A stretch of 64,000 bases of DNA from Flavobacterium sp. 270 (GTDB lineage Bacteria > Bacteroidota > Bacteroidia > Flavobacteriales > Flavobacteriaceae): contig NZ_SODM01000001.1 in the NCBI RefSeq assembly GCF_004368785.1, positions 434,001 to 498,000 on the forward strand. Reading direction: 5' to 3'. Positions 27,133 through 36,688 of this stretch are shown here, in pieces; the first letter of the stretch is position 1; every line of letters starts with the position of its first letter. The position numbers and the translations under genes were made by a program. Below the pieces are notes generated by a model. The model was not told where the DNA came from. It searched no databases and worked only from the letters and a program-made list of their open reading frames with translations.

Positions 27133-28461
27133 TTATTGAACTAACTCCTTATTCAAATAAACATTCTTAAAAGTCACTCCATTTATCAGACTTTTATCAA
27201 TTGCTGTTTTGGTCGCTTCTATGTTTAAGTTTTCGAAAGTGAAGTTAGACAAACGTACATTCGGATCATTTTCTACTCCGTAAAAAGTCTCACATTTTAG
27301 GTCTATATTTTTTAGCGTAACATTGTCTCCGTAAGAAAGCGGGACATCTGGACGACCTTTTAAATCGAAAAATTGTTTCCAGGCAAAAACTGCTAAACAA
27401 TTTTTTGCAGATCCTTTAATATCTTCAACTCTAATATATTCGTAACGTTGCGGTGTATCCGGACGCATTTTTAACCATAATAATCTTGATGCTCCATCGA
27501 TTTTGCAATTGCGCATAATTATATTTCTGTTATGAATTGCTTCGCTGCCGTTTGTTAAAGCCGAATGGCAAAATCCGAAATTACAGTCTTCTATAATAAT
27601 GTTTGTGTTTGGGCCATTGTTTTTATCCTGATCTGCGTATGGGCCTTTTCCTCCTTTTAGAGCAATTGCATCATCATTAACCGACATATAACAGCCTTTT
27701 ACTAAGAAATTGGTACAAATATCAACGTCTATAGCGTCTGTACTTGGCGCTTTGAATTCTATATGAGGAGAAAAAATATACAAATCGAGCATTTTTACAT
27801 TGTTGCATTTGTAAAAATGATTCGTCCAAAAACCGGAATTAATCAATTTTACGTCTTGTAATTGAACGTCGTTGGAATTCCATATAAAAACCAATCTTGG
27901 TCTTGAAACTTCTAGATTGGTACATTTTGGATTTTCTTTGCGTCGTTCCCAAAAAGCAGCCCAATATTTTTTTCCGTTTCCGTTGATGGTTCCTTTTCCA
28001 GAAATGGAGAAATTATCAACGCCGTACGCATTTACCAAAGCAGCATAATAATCCAGATTTTGCCCTTCCATTCGCGAAGGCGTAATTGGATAATCTGCAA
28101 TATTATCAGAACCTTTAAGCACACCGCCTTCTGCAACATACAAAGTTGTTTTGGGTTTAAAGAATAAAGCACCGCTTAAAAAAACGCCTTTCGGAATCAC
28201 GATTACTCCTCCGCCTTGTTTCGATGCTTTATCTATAACTGCTTGTATTTTAGCCGTCTGAACAATTGTACTGTCCTTGCCTACTCCATTTTCGGTAATA
28301 ACATATTGTTTTCCTAAATCTTTGAGCTGGAGTTTGGTATAATCTTTAAACCAATTCGAAATAACCGAACCATCCGGAAATTTATCATTGGCATAATTTT
28401 GTGAAAATGCTGCCGGAGCAAATCCCAAAATGCAGATAATTAGTTTAATGTATTTTTTCAT
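27133..28461 (-). CDS. Glycoside hydrolase family 28, rhamnogalacturonan/polygalacturonan hydrolase
   Basis: A 442-residue exported beta-helix enzyme (signal peptide about 1-20). GH28 landmarks: IQAVIDKASKQGGGVIVIPKGVF at the N-terminus, D242 in STDAIDVD, the pair D263-D264 in NDDAIALKGG, HSALTNGSE in place of the common GHG loop, and LWLKMR near the RIK position. GH28 enzymes hydrolyse alpha-1,4-galacturonate or rhamnogalacturonan bonds by inversion. The bacterial type with these loops is often exo-acting on oligogalacturonides or rhamnogalacturonan fragments. It is the last gene of a minus-strand run with the propeller glycosidase and the CE20-like esterase. Confidence 0.9.
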   Translation of the reverse strand: MKKYIKLIICILGFAPAAFSQNYANDKFPDGSVISNWFKDYTKLQLKDLGKQYVITENGVGKDSTIVQTAKIQAVIDKASKQGGGVIVIPKGVFLSGALFFKPKTTLYVAEGGVLKGSDNIADYPITPSRMEGQNLDYYAALVNAYGVDNFSISGKGTINGNGKKYWAAFWERRKENPKCTNLEVSRPRLVFIWNSNDVQLQDVKLINSGFWTNHFYKCNNVKMLDLYIFSPHIEFKAPSTDAIDVDICTNFLVKGCYMSVNDDAIALKGGKGPYADQDKNNGPNTNIIIEDCNFGFCHSALTNGSEAIHNRNIIMRNCKIDGASRLLWLKMRPDTPQRYEYIRVEDIKGSAKNCLAVFAWKQFFDLKGRPDVPLSYGDNVTLKNIDLKCETFYGVENDPNVRLSNFTFENLNIEATKTAIDKSLINGVTFKNVYLNKELVQ

Positions 28462-28504
28462 GATTACGATATTTAGTTTTTTGTTTGATGTTTCAATATT
28501 TTCA

Positions 28505-29575
28505 TTAGACTATTTTAAAAATAAATCCTGACGAAGTTTCATATTTTCCGCCTTGCGATGCGGTAAACATGTAGGTTGCTTTTCCGTTTTGAAATAGCAA
28601 CTGCGGACGTTCGGCACGACCGTAACGATTAAGATGTTTTGGCGCTTCGGGTTGTTTAATATATTTATCTAATGGCTGATACGCAACTAAAGGTTTACTC
28701 CAATTGACTCCATCATCAGAATCCATATAGAGACCATAATCCATGCCGAAAACACCCATATCTCTGGCGAGCATTTTAAACTTTTTATTTTCGTACCAGA
28801 CAAAAGCGTCTTCACATTGTTTGTTATCTCCCAATTTTGAGAAATCAATTACTGGATTTCCTTTATACTTTTTATAAGGACCGTGCAGGGATTTAGAAAC
28901 AGCCAATCCGTATTTTCTGTTTCCTTTGATGGGAAATTTTGGATGTACATATCCTTCTGTATCTAACGATTTGTAATACAACCAATATTCTCCGTTTGGA
29001 TGTTTTACAAAAGACGGATTTGTAGTCAAAAGATCGTCCCATTCTCCTTTTTCTCCGGGCAATAATAACGGCTGATCTGGTCGTTCCCACGGGCCGTAAA
29101 GCGAACCTGCGGTTGCTAATCCGATACGTTTGGTATCCATTTTTCCGTTTGAATTTCCTAGAAAGAAAAGCGCATATTTTCCGTCTACATAATGAATGCT
29201 TGGATTATGGCAGGTTGTAGCATCCCAGAAACCTTCTCCTCTTGGAGCTAAAATTGTGCTGACATATTCATACGGGCCTTCTGGTTTATCGGCTACAGCA
29301 TGAGCGATTTCTGAACCGTTTATCCAGCCGCTCATTGATTTTGATTTTTTCCATCGCGAGAAAAATACATGAATTTTTCCGTCTGGACCTTCAATCGGGC
29401 TGTTGCACCAAACGTAATAATCTTCAAATTCTAAAGCGCGTCCGACAGGTCGAAGTCTTTTTTCGAAATCTGACAGTTTTGGATCGTCTAGAAAAGTGCT
29501 GGCTTCTGCCGAAAATGGAATACATAAAGCTGCAACTGCTAAAGAATTTCCGATTATAAATTGTCTTCTGTTCAT
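28505..29575 (-). CDS. Exported five-bladed beta-propeller glycosidase (GH43-like)
   Basis: A 356-residue protein beginning MNRRQFIIGNSLAVAAL, a twin-arginine (Tat) type signal peptide. The body shows repeated propeller blades with NPSIHYVDGKYALFFLG, NPSFVKHPNGEYWLYYKS and CEDAFVWYENKKFKMLARD, the pattern of clan-F/J enzymes (GH43, GH32, GH117 and relatives). The final E in CEDAF fits the catalytic acid position. I cannot place it in a numbered family with certainty. The ATG at 29575 was preferred to a GTG 12 bases upstream because of the twin-arginine motif. It lies 43 bp upstream of the GH28 gene and is probably co-transcribed with it. Confidence 0.7.
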   Translation of the reverse strand: MNRRQFIIGNSLAVAALCIPFSAEASTFLDDPKLSDFEKRLRPVGRALEFEDYYVWCNSPIEGPDGKIHVFFSRWKKSKSMSGWINGSEIAHAVADKPEGPYEYVSTILAPRGEGFWDATTCHNPSIHYVDGKYALFFLGNSNGKMDTKRIGLATAGSLYGPWERPDQPLLLPGEKGEWDDLLTTNPSFVKHPNGEYWLYYKSLDTEGYVHPKFPIKGNRKYGLAVSKSLHGPYKKYKGNPVIDFSKLGDNKQCEDAFVWYENKKFKMLARDMGVFGMDYGLYMDSDDGVNWSKPLVAYQPLDKYIKQPEAPKHLNRYGRAERPQLLFQNGKATYMFTASQGGKYETSSGFIFKIV

Positions 29576-29587
29576 ATTTTGGAACAC

Positions 29588-29690
29588 GGGTTTTAAGGGT
29601 TGAACGGGTTTAGGCGCGGATTTTTTTTGATTTTTCTATTAAATTTTACCAGTGAAAATCTGTTTAATCTGTAAAATCTGTGGCCAAAAA
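29588..29690. repeat. AT-rich intergenic repeat (AACACGGGTT ... AATCTGTGG)
   Basis: This gap segment has the words AACACGGG, GGCGCGGATTTTT and repeated AATCTGT, which recall the GACGCGGATTT repeats at 31341-31460 and 61094-61216. It is degenerate and contains no gene. Confidence 0.4.
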
Positions 29691-29694
29691 AACT

Positions 29695-31218
29695 TTATTT
29701 ATTTTCTACCCAATCATCGGTTCTAAAAGGCGATGCCGGTAAATTTTCATTGTTAAATAAATTCGGTTCGGGAACTGGTTTCCAAGCAAAACGAACGGCT
29801 TCTGGATTTTTTACTTTTGAGGACGAAACTACGATTGTCTTTCCGTCAATTTTGGCATCGGCTGGATAGAAAATCTGGTCGTTTCCTGCAATTTCAAATT
29901 CTTTCAAAGGCTCTGCGTTTTTCTTAAATCCAGAGTCAGCATAATCAAAAAATAATTGTGCTTTGTCTTTTTTGATTTTCATGTGATTGTAAATTGGACC
30001 TGAATAAACCAATTTATCTTCGCCATACGTTTTATTTCTGGCAATTATTGCTAATCTGTGTCCAACTGTTTGTTTATCAATTGGGTGGATATTCTGTGCA
30101 TCGCCAACATCGGTTGTTACGACCATTCCACTATTCGGAATTGCTTTTAAAGCCATTAATTGCGCTTCTCTTATTCCTGCATTTTGTCCTTTGTGTGGTG
30201 CAATTTGTACATAATAGAATGGAAAATCGCCTTGTTTCCATTCTTCTCGCCAGCTTTTTACCATTGCCGGAAATAATGTTCTGTATAAAAGTGCATTTCC
30301 GGAATTGCTTTCTCCCTGATACCAAATTGCGCCTTTAATAGTGTAATTTACAACAGGATGCAGCATGGCATTGTACAAAACGTATGAGGTTTTATTGGCT
30401 TCTTTTTTCGGTTTTTTCAATTGTGATTTTGGCGCACTGGCTGCACTTGCAATTCTTTCATTCGTTAAAGCCAAATAATAATTTTCGAGTTTTTCCTGAA
30501 ATATTTTTTCGTTTTTTGCATCTTCCTGAAGAATCGGCAAGAAAGCTGTATCTTCTTCTAAAACATTTTGGGCTGTCCAAGCTTCTGCTTTTGTACCGCC
30601 CCAAGAAGTTGATATTAAACCGATTGGTACATTTAATTTTTGATACAATTCTCTTCCGAAGAAATAGGCTACGGCAGAAAAGGTATTGATACTTTCCGGC
30701 GAGCAAACTTTCCAGTTTCCGGTAACATCTTCCAGCGGTTTTGGCGAAGCATTCGTTACAACGGTAAATAATCTGATGTTTGGATATGAAGCATTTTTTA
30801 CTTCTTCTTCATAGTTTTTTACTCCGGTTTTCCATGTTGTGCCTTCTCTTCCAACAGGAAAATACATATTCGATTGTCCGGAACAAAGCCAGACTTCTCC
30901 AATAAGGATATTTTTTAAAACAATTTTATTAAAAGCATTAATTTCAATATCATATTGTTTTTCACTTCCTTTTGGTGTATCAACAGTAACTTTCCAGTTT
31001 CCTTCTGCATTGGCAATAGTTTCTATGGTTGTGTCTGACCATCCTAATCGGATGTTTATTTTTTCATTTGGTGATGCCCATCCCCATAAATTTACTTTTG
31101 CATTTTGCTGTAAAACCATATTATCTCCCACTAAAGACGGCAGTTTTACCTGTGCTTTAATGGACAATTGAGTTATTAAAAGAATAAAAAATAAAAGAAA
31201 CTTTTTTGAGTAAATCAT
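29695..31218 (-). CDS. Sialate O-acetylesterase-like SGNH esterase (CE20-like)
   Basis: A 507-residue exported protein (signal peptide about 1-22). It has the N-terminal beta domain LPSLVGDNMVLQQNAKVNLWGWA, the catalytic S116 in CSGQSNM, the oxyanion motif IWYQGESN, and TTDVGDAQNIHPIDK holding the probable Asp/His pair. Proteins of this type remove acetyl groups from sialic acid or from plant glycans such as pectin and xylan. In this locus pectin is the likely target. The shared operator and a promoter box lie directly upstream, so it heads the transcript that runs through the propeller glycosidase and GH28. Confidence 0.88.
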   Translation of the reverse strand: MIYSKKFLLFFILLITQLSIKAQVKLPSLVGDNMVLQQNAKVNLWGWASPNEKINIRLGWSDTTIETIANAEGNWKVTVDTPKGSEKQYDIEINAFNKIVLKNILIGEVWLCSGQSNMYFPVGREGTTWKTGVKNYEEEVKNASYPNIRLFTVVTNASPKPLEDVTGNWKVCSPESINTFSAVAYFFGRELYQKLNVPIGLISTSWGGTKAEAWTAQNVLEEDTAFLPILQEDAKNEKIFQEKLENYYLALTNERIASAASAPKSQLKKPKKEANKTSYVLYNAMLHPVVNYTIKGAIWYQGESNSGNALLYRTLFPAMVKSWREEWKQGDFPFYYVQIAPHKGQNAGIREAQLMALKAIPNSGMVVTTDVGDAQNIHPIDKQTVGHRLAIIARNKTYGEDKLVYSGPIYNHMKIKKDKAQLFFDYADSGFKKNAEPLKEFEIAGNDQIFYPADAKIDGKTIVVSSSKVKNPEAVRFAWKPVPEPNLFNNENLPASPFRTDDWVENK

Positions 31219-31244
31219 TGTATTTTAATTTATTACTGGAGTTT

Positions 31245-31290
31245 TAAAGATAAACTACTATAACGATATCGGTATCCTGTTCTTTCCTGT
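31245..31290 (-). promoter_or_regulatory. Shared operator and -7 box, copy 3 (CE20-like esterase)
   Basis: On the minus strand: half-sites ACAGGAA (31284-31290) and ACAGGAT (31274-31280), period 10, then exactly 21 bases to TATCTTTA (31245-31252). The box is 27 bases before the start codon. Confidence 0.8.
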
Positions 31291-31340
31291 TTTTTGAATA
31301 ATAAATAAAGCATTGTGTGTAATTAAAACAATATATTTTG

Positions 31341-31460
31341 ACACGGATTTGACGGATTCGTTATCACGAAGACGCGGATTTATACGTATTTTACTACGAA
31401 ATCTAAAAATCCGTATAAATCCGCGTTTTTGCGGTAGCAAATCTGTTTCATCAGCGTTTA
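31341..31460. repeat. GACGCGGATTT inverted repeat element
   Basis: The left part has ACACGGATTTGACGGATTCG and GAAGACGCGGATTTA. The right part has AAATCCGCGTTTTTGCGG and TAGCAAATCTG, giving long imperfect pairing. A close relative is at 61094-61216. With the operator and the terminator this accounts for the gap 31219-31580. Confidence 0.75.
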
Positions 31461-31507
31461 ATTTTTTAGATATAATTACATCCAACAAGTTAATAAATAA
31501 TAAAAAA

Positions 31508-31533
31508 AAGCTGTCTCAAAAAAGAGACAGCTT
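31508..31533 (-). terminator. Terminator of the susCD operon
   Basis: A 10-bp stem (AAGCTGTCTC and its complement) around six A/T bases, followed on the minus strand by eight T residues. It stands about 48 bases after the susD stop codon. Confidence 0.85.
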
Positions 31534-31580
31534 CCTAACAAAAAACAAAATATTAAAAAAAAATTTGGGGCAAGTTTTTT

Positions 31581-33113
31581 TTAATCGTATCCTAAGTTCT
31601 GGTCGTAAAGTCCCGGAACGGTTAGGATTTCCGATAATGGAATCGGATATAATAATGAATTTTTATCAATTGTTCTGATTTTTCCTTCTGTGTCTTCTGC
31701 CGTTTTCCAGGCATTCATTAACGTAAGTGCGTTACCAGATCTAATTAAATCAAACCATCTTGTTCCTTCTGCAAAGAATTCTTTTCTTCTTTCGTCAAAT
31801 AATTGGTCTAAAGTAGTGTTAGCCGCATTTGCCGTTAGTCCTGCTCTTGTTCTTACCTGATTCATGATTCCGTCAACTTCTGCCTGAGTGCCTCCACCAC
31901 CGTGAAGTGTACATTCTGCCATCATCATTAGTACATCTGTGTAGCGTATTACCATAAAATCTACACCCCAGTCTTCACGTCCGTTTCCGTAACGTGCAGC
32001 ATCAATGTATTTTTTGAAAACAGGAAGTGTATAACTTCCTTTATACGTTCCAGATGCTACAGTGTAACTTGTAGCGATTCCTGCCTCTTTTCTTTTATCG
32101 GCTGGATTAATTGAGTTTATAAATCCTGTAGAAATTGGTCTTGCTTCTAGAGCTCCTTGTGCAGATAATCCAAGTGATGCGAAGTAAGGTTCATAACCTA
32201 ATTCTACCATAAAGTTACCTCCAACCGGAGTTGAAATGTTTTGTGTATAAGGAATCGTTAATACATTTTCTTTGTTTGTAATTCCTTCAGTCTTAAAAAT
32301 CGCTGCGTAATCTGTACCAAATGTGTATAGACCGCTTTTTTTAACTTCGTTTAACTGTTGATACGCTTTATCCCATTCGTTTAAACCTAGTGTTGCACCG
32401 TCAATTCCGTAAGTTGGACTTGAACGCGTCATGTACACTAAACCAAGTAATGCCTGCGCTCCATATTTTGAAACTCTTCCAAAATTAGCTGCATCATACG
32501 CTGGTGAAAGATCTGGAATTGCAGCCTGTAAATCAGAAATTATCAAATTATAAACTTCTGCAACTGGAGTTCTTGGTATTTTTGCCGCTTGTTCTGCTGT
32601 TACTGTTTTATCCAATAACGGCACTCTACCGTACCATCTTACTAAATCAAAATAACAGAATGCTCTTAAAAATTTAGCTTCGGCTACCATTGATGTTTTG
32701 TCTGCCGGAGTTGTAAATATTAAATCTCCTTTTTCTGCCAGTTTTTCTAATAACTGATTGGCTTTGTAAATAGCGTTATAGTTACTCGTGTACGCTTCTT
32801 TCACGTAAGTGTTAGAACTAATATTAGTATAAAAACTATTAATCCCTTCCCAATCTCTTGATGCTGTTGTAGTGGCAAACAAATTGTCTGATCTTGTTTC
32901 GCTCAAATTCATTAATCTGTTGGCATAACCGTATGTTCCTGCTCCGTGAAAAGCTAACGAATAGGTAGCATTTCTTGCCTGAATAAAATCATTTGGAGTA
33001 GCGTAAAAACTTTCTATCGTGCCCGATGATAAGGGTAACTGTGTCAACTCATCTTCGCAAGATGTCAGTGCAAATAACATCATAGCACTCGCTAAATAAA
33101 TATATTTTTTCAT
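31581..33113 (-). CDS. susD: SusD/RagB family outer-membrane glycan-binding lipoprotein
   Basis: A 510-residue lipoprotein with the lipobox LTSC (lipidated C19) and an acidic +2/+3 (EDE), which favours surface export in Bacteroidota. The SusD pattern is clear: NAIYKANQLLEKL and KFLRAFCYFDLVRWYGRVPLL (TPR helices) and the C-terminal RRKEFFAEGTRWFDLIRSG. It caps the SusC transporter and captures glycan at the surface. It is 6 bp downstream of susC with a terminator after it. The enzymes around it point to rhamnogalacturonan oligosaccharides as ligand. Confidence 0.95.
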   Translation of the reverse strand: MKKYIYLASAMMLFALTSCEDELTQLPLSSGTIESFYATPNDFIQARNATYSLAFHGAGTYGYANRLMNLSETRSDNLFATTTASRDWEGINSFYTNISSNTYVKEAYTSNYNAIYKANQLLEKLAEKGDLIFTTPADKTSMVAEAKFLRAFCYFDLVRWYGRVPLLDKTVTAEQAAKIPRTPVAEVYNLIISDLQAAIPDLSPAYDAANFGRVSKYGAQALLGLVYMTRSSPTYGIDGATLGLNEWDKAYQQLNEVKKSGLYTFGTDYAAIFKTEGITNKENVLTIPYTQNISTPVGGNFMVELGYEPYFASLGLSAQGALEARPISTGFINSINPADKRKEAGIATSYTVASGTYKGSYTLPVFKKYIDAARYGNGREDWGVDFMVIRYTDVLMMMAECTLHGGGGTQAEVDGIMNQVRTRAGLTANAANTTLDQLFDERRKEFFAEGTRWFDLIRSGNALTLMNAWKTAEDTEGKIRTIDKNSLLYPIPLSEILTVPGLYDQNLGYD

Positions 33114-33119
33114 TTTATT

Positions 33120-36100
33120 TTAATTAAAATTAATGTTAAGACCTAATACTAGTGACTTTGCCAAAGGAGCTCCTCCATAATCTACCGGTACAGAGAAATC
33201 GCTGTTTGAACTTGCAGATGTATTTACCGCTTCTGGGTTAAAACCAACTCTGTATTTGTTCCAATAGAACCAGTTTTCTCCGGTTACATAAAGTCTCATA
33301 TTATCAATTCTTTTAATACCTTTTATTGCTTGTCTTAAGTTATATCCAATTGAGATACTTCTGATACTTACATAATCTGATTTATACAACCAGTCTGAGT
33401 TTGCCTGATATCCAAAAGAAGTTCTCCAGTTTCCTCTTACCGCAGGATCAACATCTAAAGAGTTTTCTACAGAACCCATTCCTGTACGGTCAATTGCTCT
33501 TCCTGTTAATCCGTAAACCGTTCCTCCGTTTTGACCTTGTACTAAAACACTTAAGTCTACATCTTTGTATTTAAAGTTATTTGTGATTCCCCAAGTTACT
33601 TTTGGCGTTGGATTACCCAAATCTACGCGGTCATCAGAATTGATTTTTTTATCTCCGTTTTGGTCAATATATCTAGGATCTCCCAAAACCAATTTGTTTC
33701 CTCCAATTGTAGTTCCTCCAGCATCAATATCTGCCTGAGTTACCACACCATTTTGCTGTAATCCGAAAATCGTGTACATTGGTTTTCCTACTTCTAATTT
33801 GATAAACGGAACACCTCCATCGTAAGCATTAGAGATTTCAATTTTAGACTGTCCTGGTCCTAATGCCAATACTTTGTTTTCGTTATGACTGATGTTTGCT
33901 GATGTTCTCCACTCAAAATTATTTGTTTTAAAGTTCAACGTATTCAACTCAAACTCCCAACCTTGATTTTGTACTTCTCCAACATTCGTAAGGTAGCTTG
34001 GGAAACCTGTATTGCTCAAAATTGGCACTCTTAAAAGTAATTCGCTGTTGTTTTTTCTATATACTTCGAATGTTCCAGAAATTCTGTTTTTTATGATAGA
34101 GAAATCCAAACCTAAATCAACACTTCGTGATTCTTCCCAGTGTAAATCTGGGTTTGGAATAGATGCTGCTCCCTGCCCGATTGCTGCTGCTCCGCCAATA
34201 GAATAATTATAAGTGGCAAGAGTTGCATAAGAAGCATAACTTCCGATATTGTTACTTCCGTTGATACCTGTACTTGCTCTAAGTTTTAAGTCTGAAAGCC
34301 AGTCAACATCTTGCAAAAATGATTCTTGTTTTGCTCTCCATGCCAATGATACTGAAGGGAATACACCCCATTGTTTCTCCGTTCCAAATTTTGAAGATCC
34401 GTCACGTCTGATACTACCCGAGATAATGTATTTTTCTTTGTAGTTGTATTGCAATCTGGCAAAATAAGAAAGTAATGTACTTTTTTCTGCCGATGTAGAA
34501 CCCAAAGATCCTGTTGGCAGTGTTTCTACACTTGAGCTGTTGTAAAGTGCTCCGGAAGAAAGTGTAGATTTTGTAATTTCATAAGAGTTAAAAGATTGTC
34601 CTAAAAGCAAATTGAAATTATGGTTTCCGATAGATTTATCATAATTTAAAGTATTTTCGTTTACAAAATTTTGTCTTCTAAACGTATTGTAAGAACCTCT
34701 AATACTAGCAATTACATCGTTTGGAGTATAACTTTCTGTTGTATTATCAGAGTTATCAAAGTTTACTGTACTTTTAAAAGTCAAACCTTTTGCAAATTCA
34801 TAACTCGCATAAGTAGAAATCAAAGTTCTGTACATGGAGTTTTTTCCAGTTCTTGCCAAAGCATTCAACATATTGGTTGTACTGCTTCCCCACGCATATC
34901 TTGTGGTATATTTTTCTCCGGCAGCATTTGCAGCACTTTCAAAAACAGGCGTTGCAGTAAGTGCTTTAAACAACGTATTGTCTTTTCCTTCTACACCCGG
35001 ATCATTTTTTACAGAATAAGATGGTGCGATGTTAATCCCCATTTTAAAACTGTCTGATAATTTTACATCAACATTTGCTCTTGCAGAAAACAAAGTGTAG
35101 TCTGTACCTACAATGTATCCTGTATTTTTTTGGTAGTTAGCAGATACATAGTAATTTACTACGTCTGTCGCTCCAGAAGCAGATAATTGATAGTTGCTAA
35201 ATTCTCCTGTCTGAAAAACTTTATCCTGCCAATCGATATAATCTAATCCTGGGTGACCCGGCATATCCCATCTGTCATCATACAAATACGTATAATATCT
35301 GCTGTTGCTAGGAATAAGAGGTGCAGTTGGATTTTTTGCATTATAAGCGGCAATTCTTTGAGCCGTAGTCTGGCTTGCAGAAGCTCCTGCAATTCCAGAA
35401 CCAACCCATTGGCTGTCAATCATTGTTTTTGCTCTTCCAATCCATTGTTCTGCAGTCAACATATCCACTCTATTTGCTTCTTTGTTTACACCGCCGTAAG
35501 TATTAAAAGTAAATTTTGGTTTCCCTTTTTTTCCTTTTTTAGTCGTAATTAAAACTACACCATTAGAAGCTCTGGATCCGTAAATAGAAGCTGCCGCAGC
35601 ATCTTTTAAAACTTCAACAGAAGCCACATCATTTGGGTTCATATTATCCAGCGGACTTCCGTTAGAAAATCCACCATTGCTGTTTGATCCTTCCGTGTAC
35701 ATCGGAAAACCATCTACAACATACAAAGGCTCATTTCCTGCCGTAATAGAACCTGCTCCCCTGATTTCGATACTAAAAGGCTGTCCCGGTAAACCTGTAG
35801 TCTGTTTAACGCGAACTCCGGCAACCTGCCCAACCAAACCCTGATCGATTCTTGAAATAGGTCTTTCTGTAAAATTTTCCGTTTTGATTCCGGAAATTGC
35901 ACCAGTAGTTAATTTTTTCTTTTGTGTTCCGTAACCAATAACCACTACTTCGTTTAGATTTGCGCTTTCGGCATCCAAAACAACACTGTAGTTATTAGAA
36001 GCTCCAACTTTTAATTCTTGTTTCACAAATCCAATAAAAGAGAATATCAAAGTTTCTCCTTGCGAGACCTTCACAGAATATTTTCCATCAAAATCTGTAC

Positions 36101-36263
36101 TCGCACCACGATTAGTCCCTTTAACGATTATGTTCACTCCCGGAATAGAAAGTTTGGACGCATCTGTAACTGTTCCCGTAACCACTTTTTCTTGCGAGTA
36201 GCCCTTTGCATGCAGTAACGCAAACAGGACTAAAACTAGCAATAGATTAAAATTGTTTTTCAT
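33120..36263 (-). CDS. susC: SusC/RagA family TonB-dependent glycan transporter
   Basis: A 1047-residue outer-membrane protein: signal peptide (about 1-23), carboxypeptidase-D-like domain (VVTGTVTDASKLSIPGVNIIVKGT, 28-105), TonB box/plug beginning VVIGYGTQKKK with GAGSITAGNEPLYVVDGFP, then a 22-strand barrel ending with aromatic LVLGLNINFN. It imports oligosaccharides released at the surface using TonB energy. No N-terminal anti-sigma-interacting (STN) domain is seen, so regulation is not by the ECF-sigma route, in keeping with the operator found upstream. Confidence 0.96.
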   Translation of the reverse strand: MKNNFNLLLVLVLFALLHAKGYSQEKVVTGTVTDASKLSIPGVNIIVKGTNRGASTDFDGKYSVKVSQGETLIFSFIGFVKQELKVGASNNYSVVLDAESANLNEVVVIGYGTQKKKLTTGAISGIKTENFTERPISRIDQGLVGQVAGVRVKQTTGLPGQPFSIEIRGAGSITAGNEPLYVVDGFPMYTEGSNSNGGFSNGSPLDNMNPNDVASVEVLKDAAAASIYGSRASNGVVLITTKKGKKGKPKFTFNTYGGVNKEANRVDMLTAEQWIGRAKTMIDSQWVGSGIAGASASQTTAQRIAAYNAKNPTAPLIPSNSRYYTYLYDDRWDMPGHPGLDYIDWQDKVFQTGEFSNYQLSASGATDVVNYYVSANYQKNTGYIVGTDYTLFSARANVDVKLSDSFKMGINIAPSYSVKNDPGVEGKDNTLFKALTATPVFESAANAAGEKYTTRYAWGSSTTNMLNALARTGKNSMYRTLISTYASYEFAKGLTFKSTVNFDNSDNTTESYTPNDVIASIRGSYNTFRRQNFVNENTLNYDKSIGNHNFNLLLGQSFNSYEITKSTLSSGALYNSSSVETLPTGSLGSTSAEKSTLLSYFARLQYNYKEKYIISGSIRRDGSSKFGTEKQWGVFPSVSLAWRAKQESFLQDVDWLSDLKLRASTGINGSNNIGSYASYATLATYNYSIGGAAAIGQGAASIPNPDLHWEESRSVDLGLDFSIIKNRISGTFEVYRKNNSELLLRVPILSNTGFPSYLTNVGEVQNQGWEFELNTLNFKTNNFEWRTSANISHNENKVLALGPGQSKIEISNAYDGGVPFIKLEVGKPMYTIFGLQQNGVVTQADIDAGGTTIGGNKLVLGDPRYIDQNGDKKINSDDRVDLGNPTPKVTWGITNNFKYKDVDLSVLVQGQNGGTVYGLTGRAIDRTGMGSVENSLDVDPAVRGNWRTSFGYQANSDWLYKSDYVSIRSISIGYNLRQAIKGIKRIDNMRLYVTGENWFYWNKYRVGFNPEAVNTSASSNSDFSVPVDYGGAPLAKSLVLGLNINFN

Positions 36264-36296
36264 AAAAGTTAAATTTTGGTTAATTAATTAGTTTTC

Positions 36297-36342
36297 CAAA
36301 TTTATTTAGAAGGGATATGCGCCCCATCCTGTAGTATCCTGT
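36297..36342 (-). promoter_or_regulatory. Shared operator and -7 box, copy 4 (susCD)
   Basis: On the minus strand: two perfect ACAGGAT half-sites (36336-36342 and 36326-36332), 3-base spacer, then exactly 21 bases to TAAATTTG (36297-36304), a perfect TAnnTTTG box. The proximal half-site overlaps the expected -33 region, the position of an activator. Confidence 0.88.
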
Positions 36343-36557
36343 TAATCGTCAATTCATTATATATTTTTTGTATTTTTTTTAACACTTAAAACCCTTACAA
36401 ATGGCTGATTTACAACGTTTAATTCGATGACAAATTCATAAATACATTATCAAAAATTTTAGTAAAATATTTTTTTATTATTCATATTTATTTAATTAAA
36501 AAAATAAAGAATAGTAAATAATATCGCTATTTTCTTATTTATTTTGCTTTCTATTAA

Positions 36558-36603
36558 ACAGGATGCAACAGGATAGAATTAGTGGGAAGTAATTCTATTT
36601 TTA
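36558..36603 (+). promoter_or_regulatory. Shared operator and -7 box, copy 5 (GH106-GH105)
   Basis: Two perfect ACAGGAT half-sites (36558-36564 and 36568-36574), then exactly 21 bases to TATTTTTA (36596-36603), a near match to TAnnTTTG. The leader to the ATG at 36689 is about 80 bases. The rest of the gap 36264-36688 is very AT-rich and shows no gene. Confidence 0.85.
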
Positions 36604-36688
36604 CTTCATTACTGCTAATAATTCATCTCAAATTAGGATACTGTAATACATTTAAGAATGGCTCCATAACCAATCAAAACCAACAACA

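Noticed and set aside
28505..29575. Lipoprotein signal in the propeller glycosidase (AALC)
   Set aside because: The residue before Cys is Leu, which does not fit a lipobox. The twin-arginine signal with a later cleavage site explains the N-terminus better.
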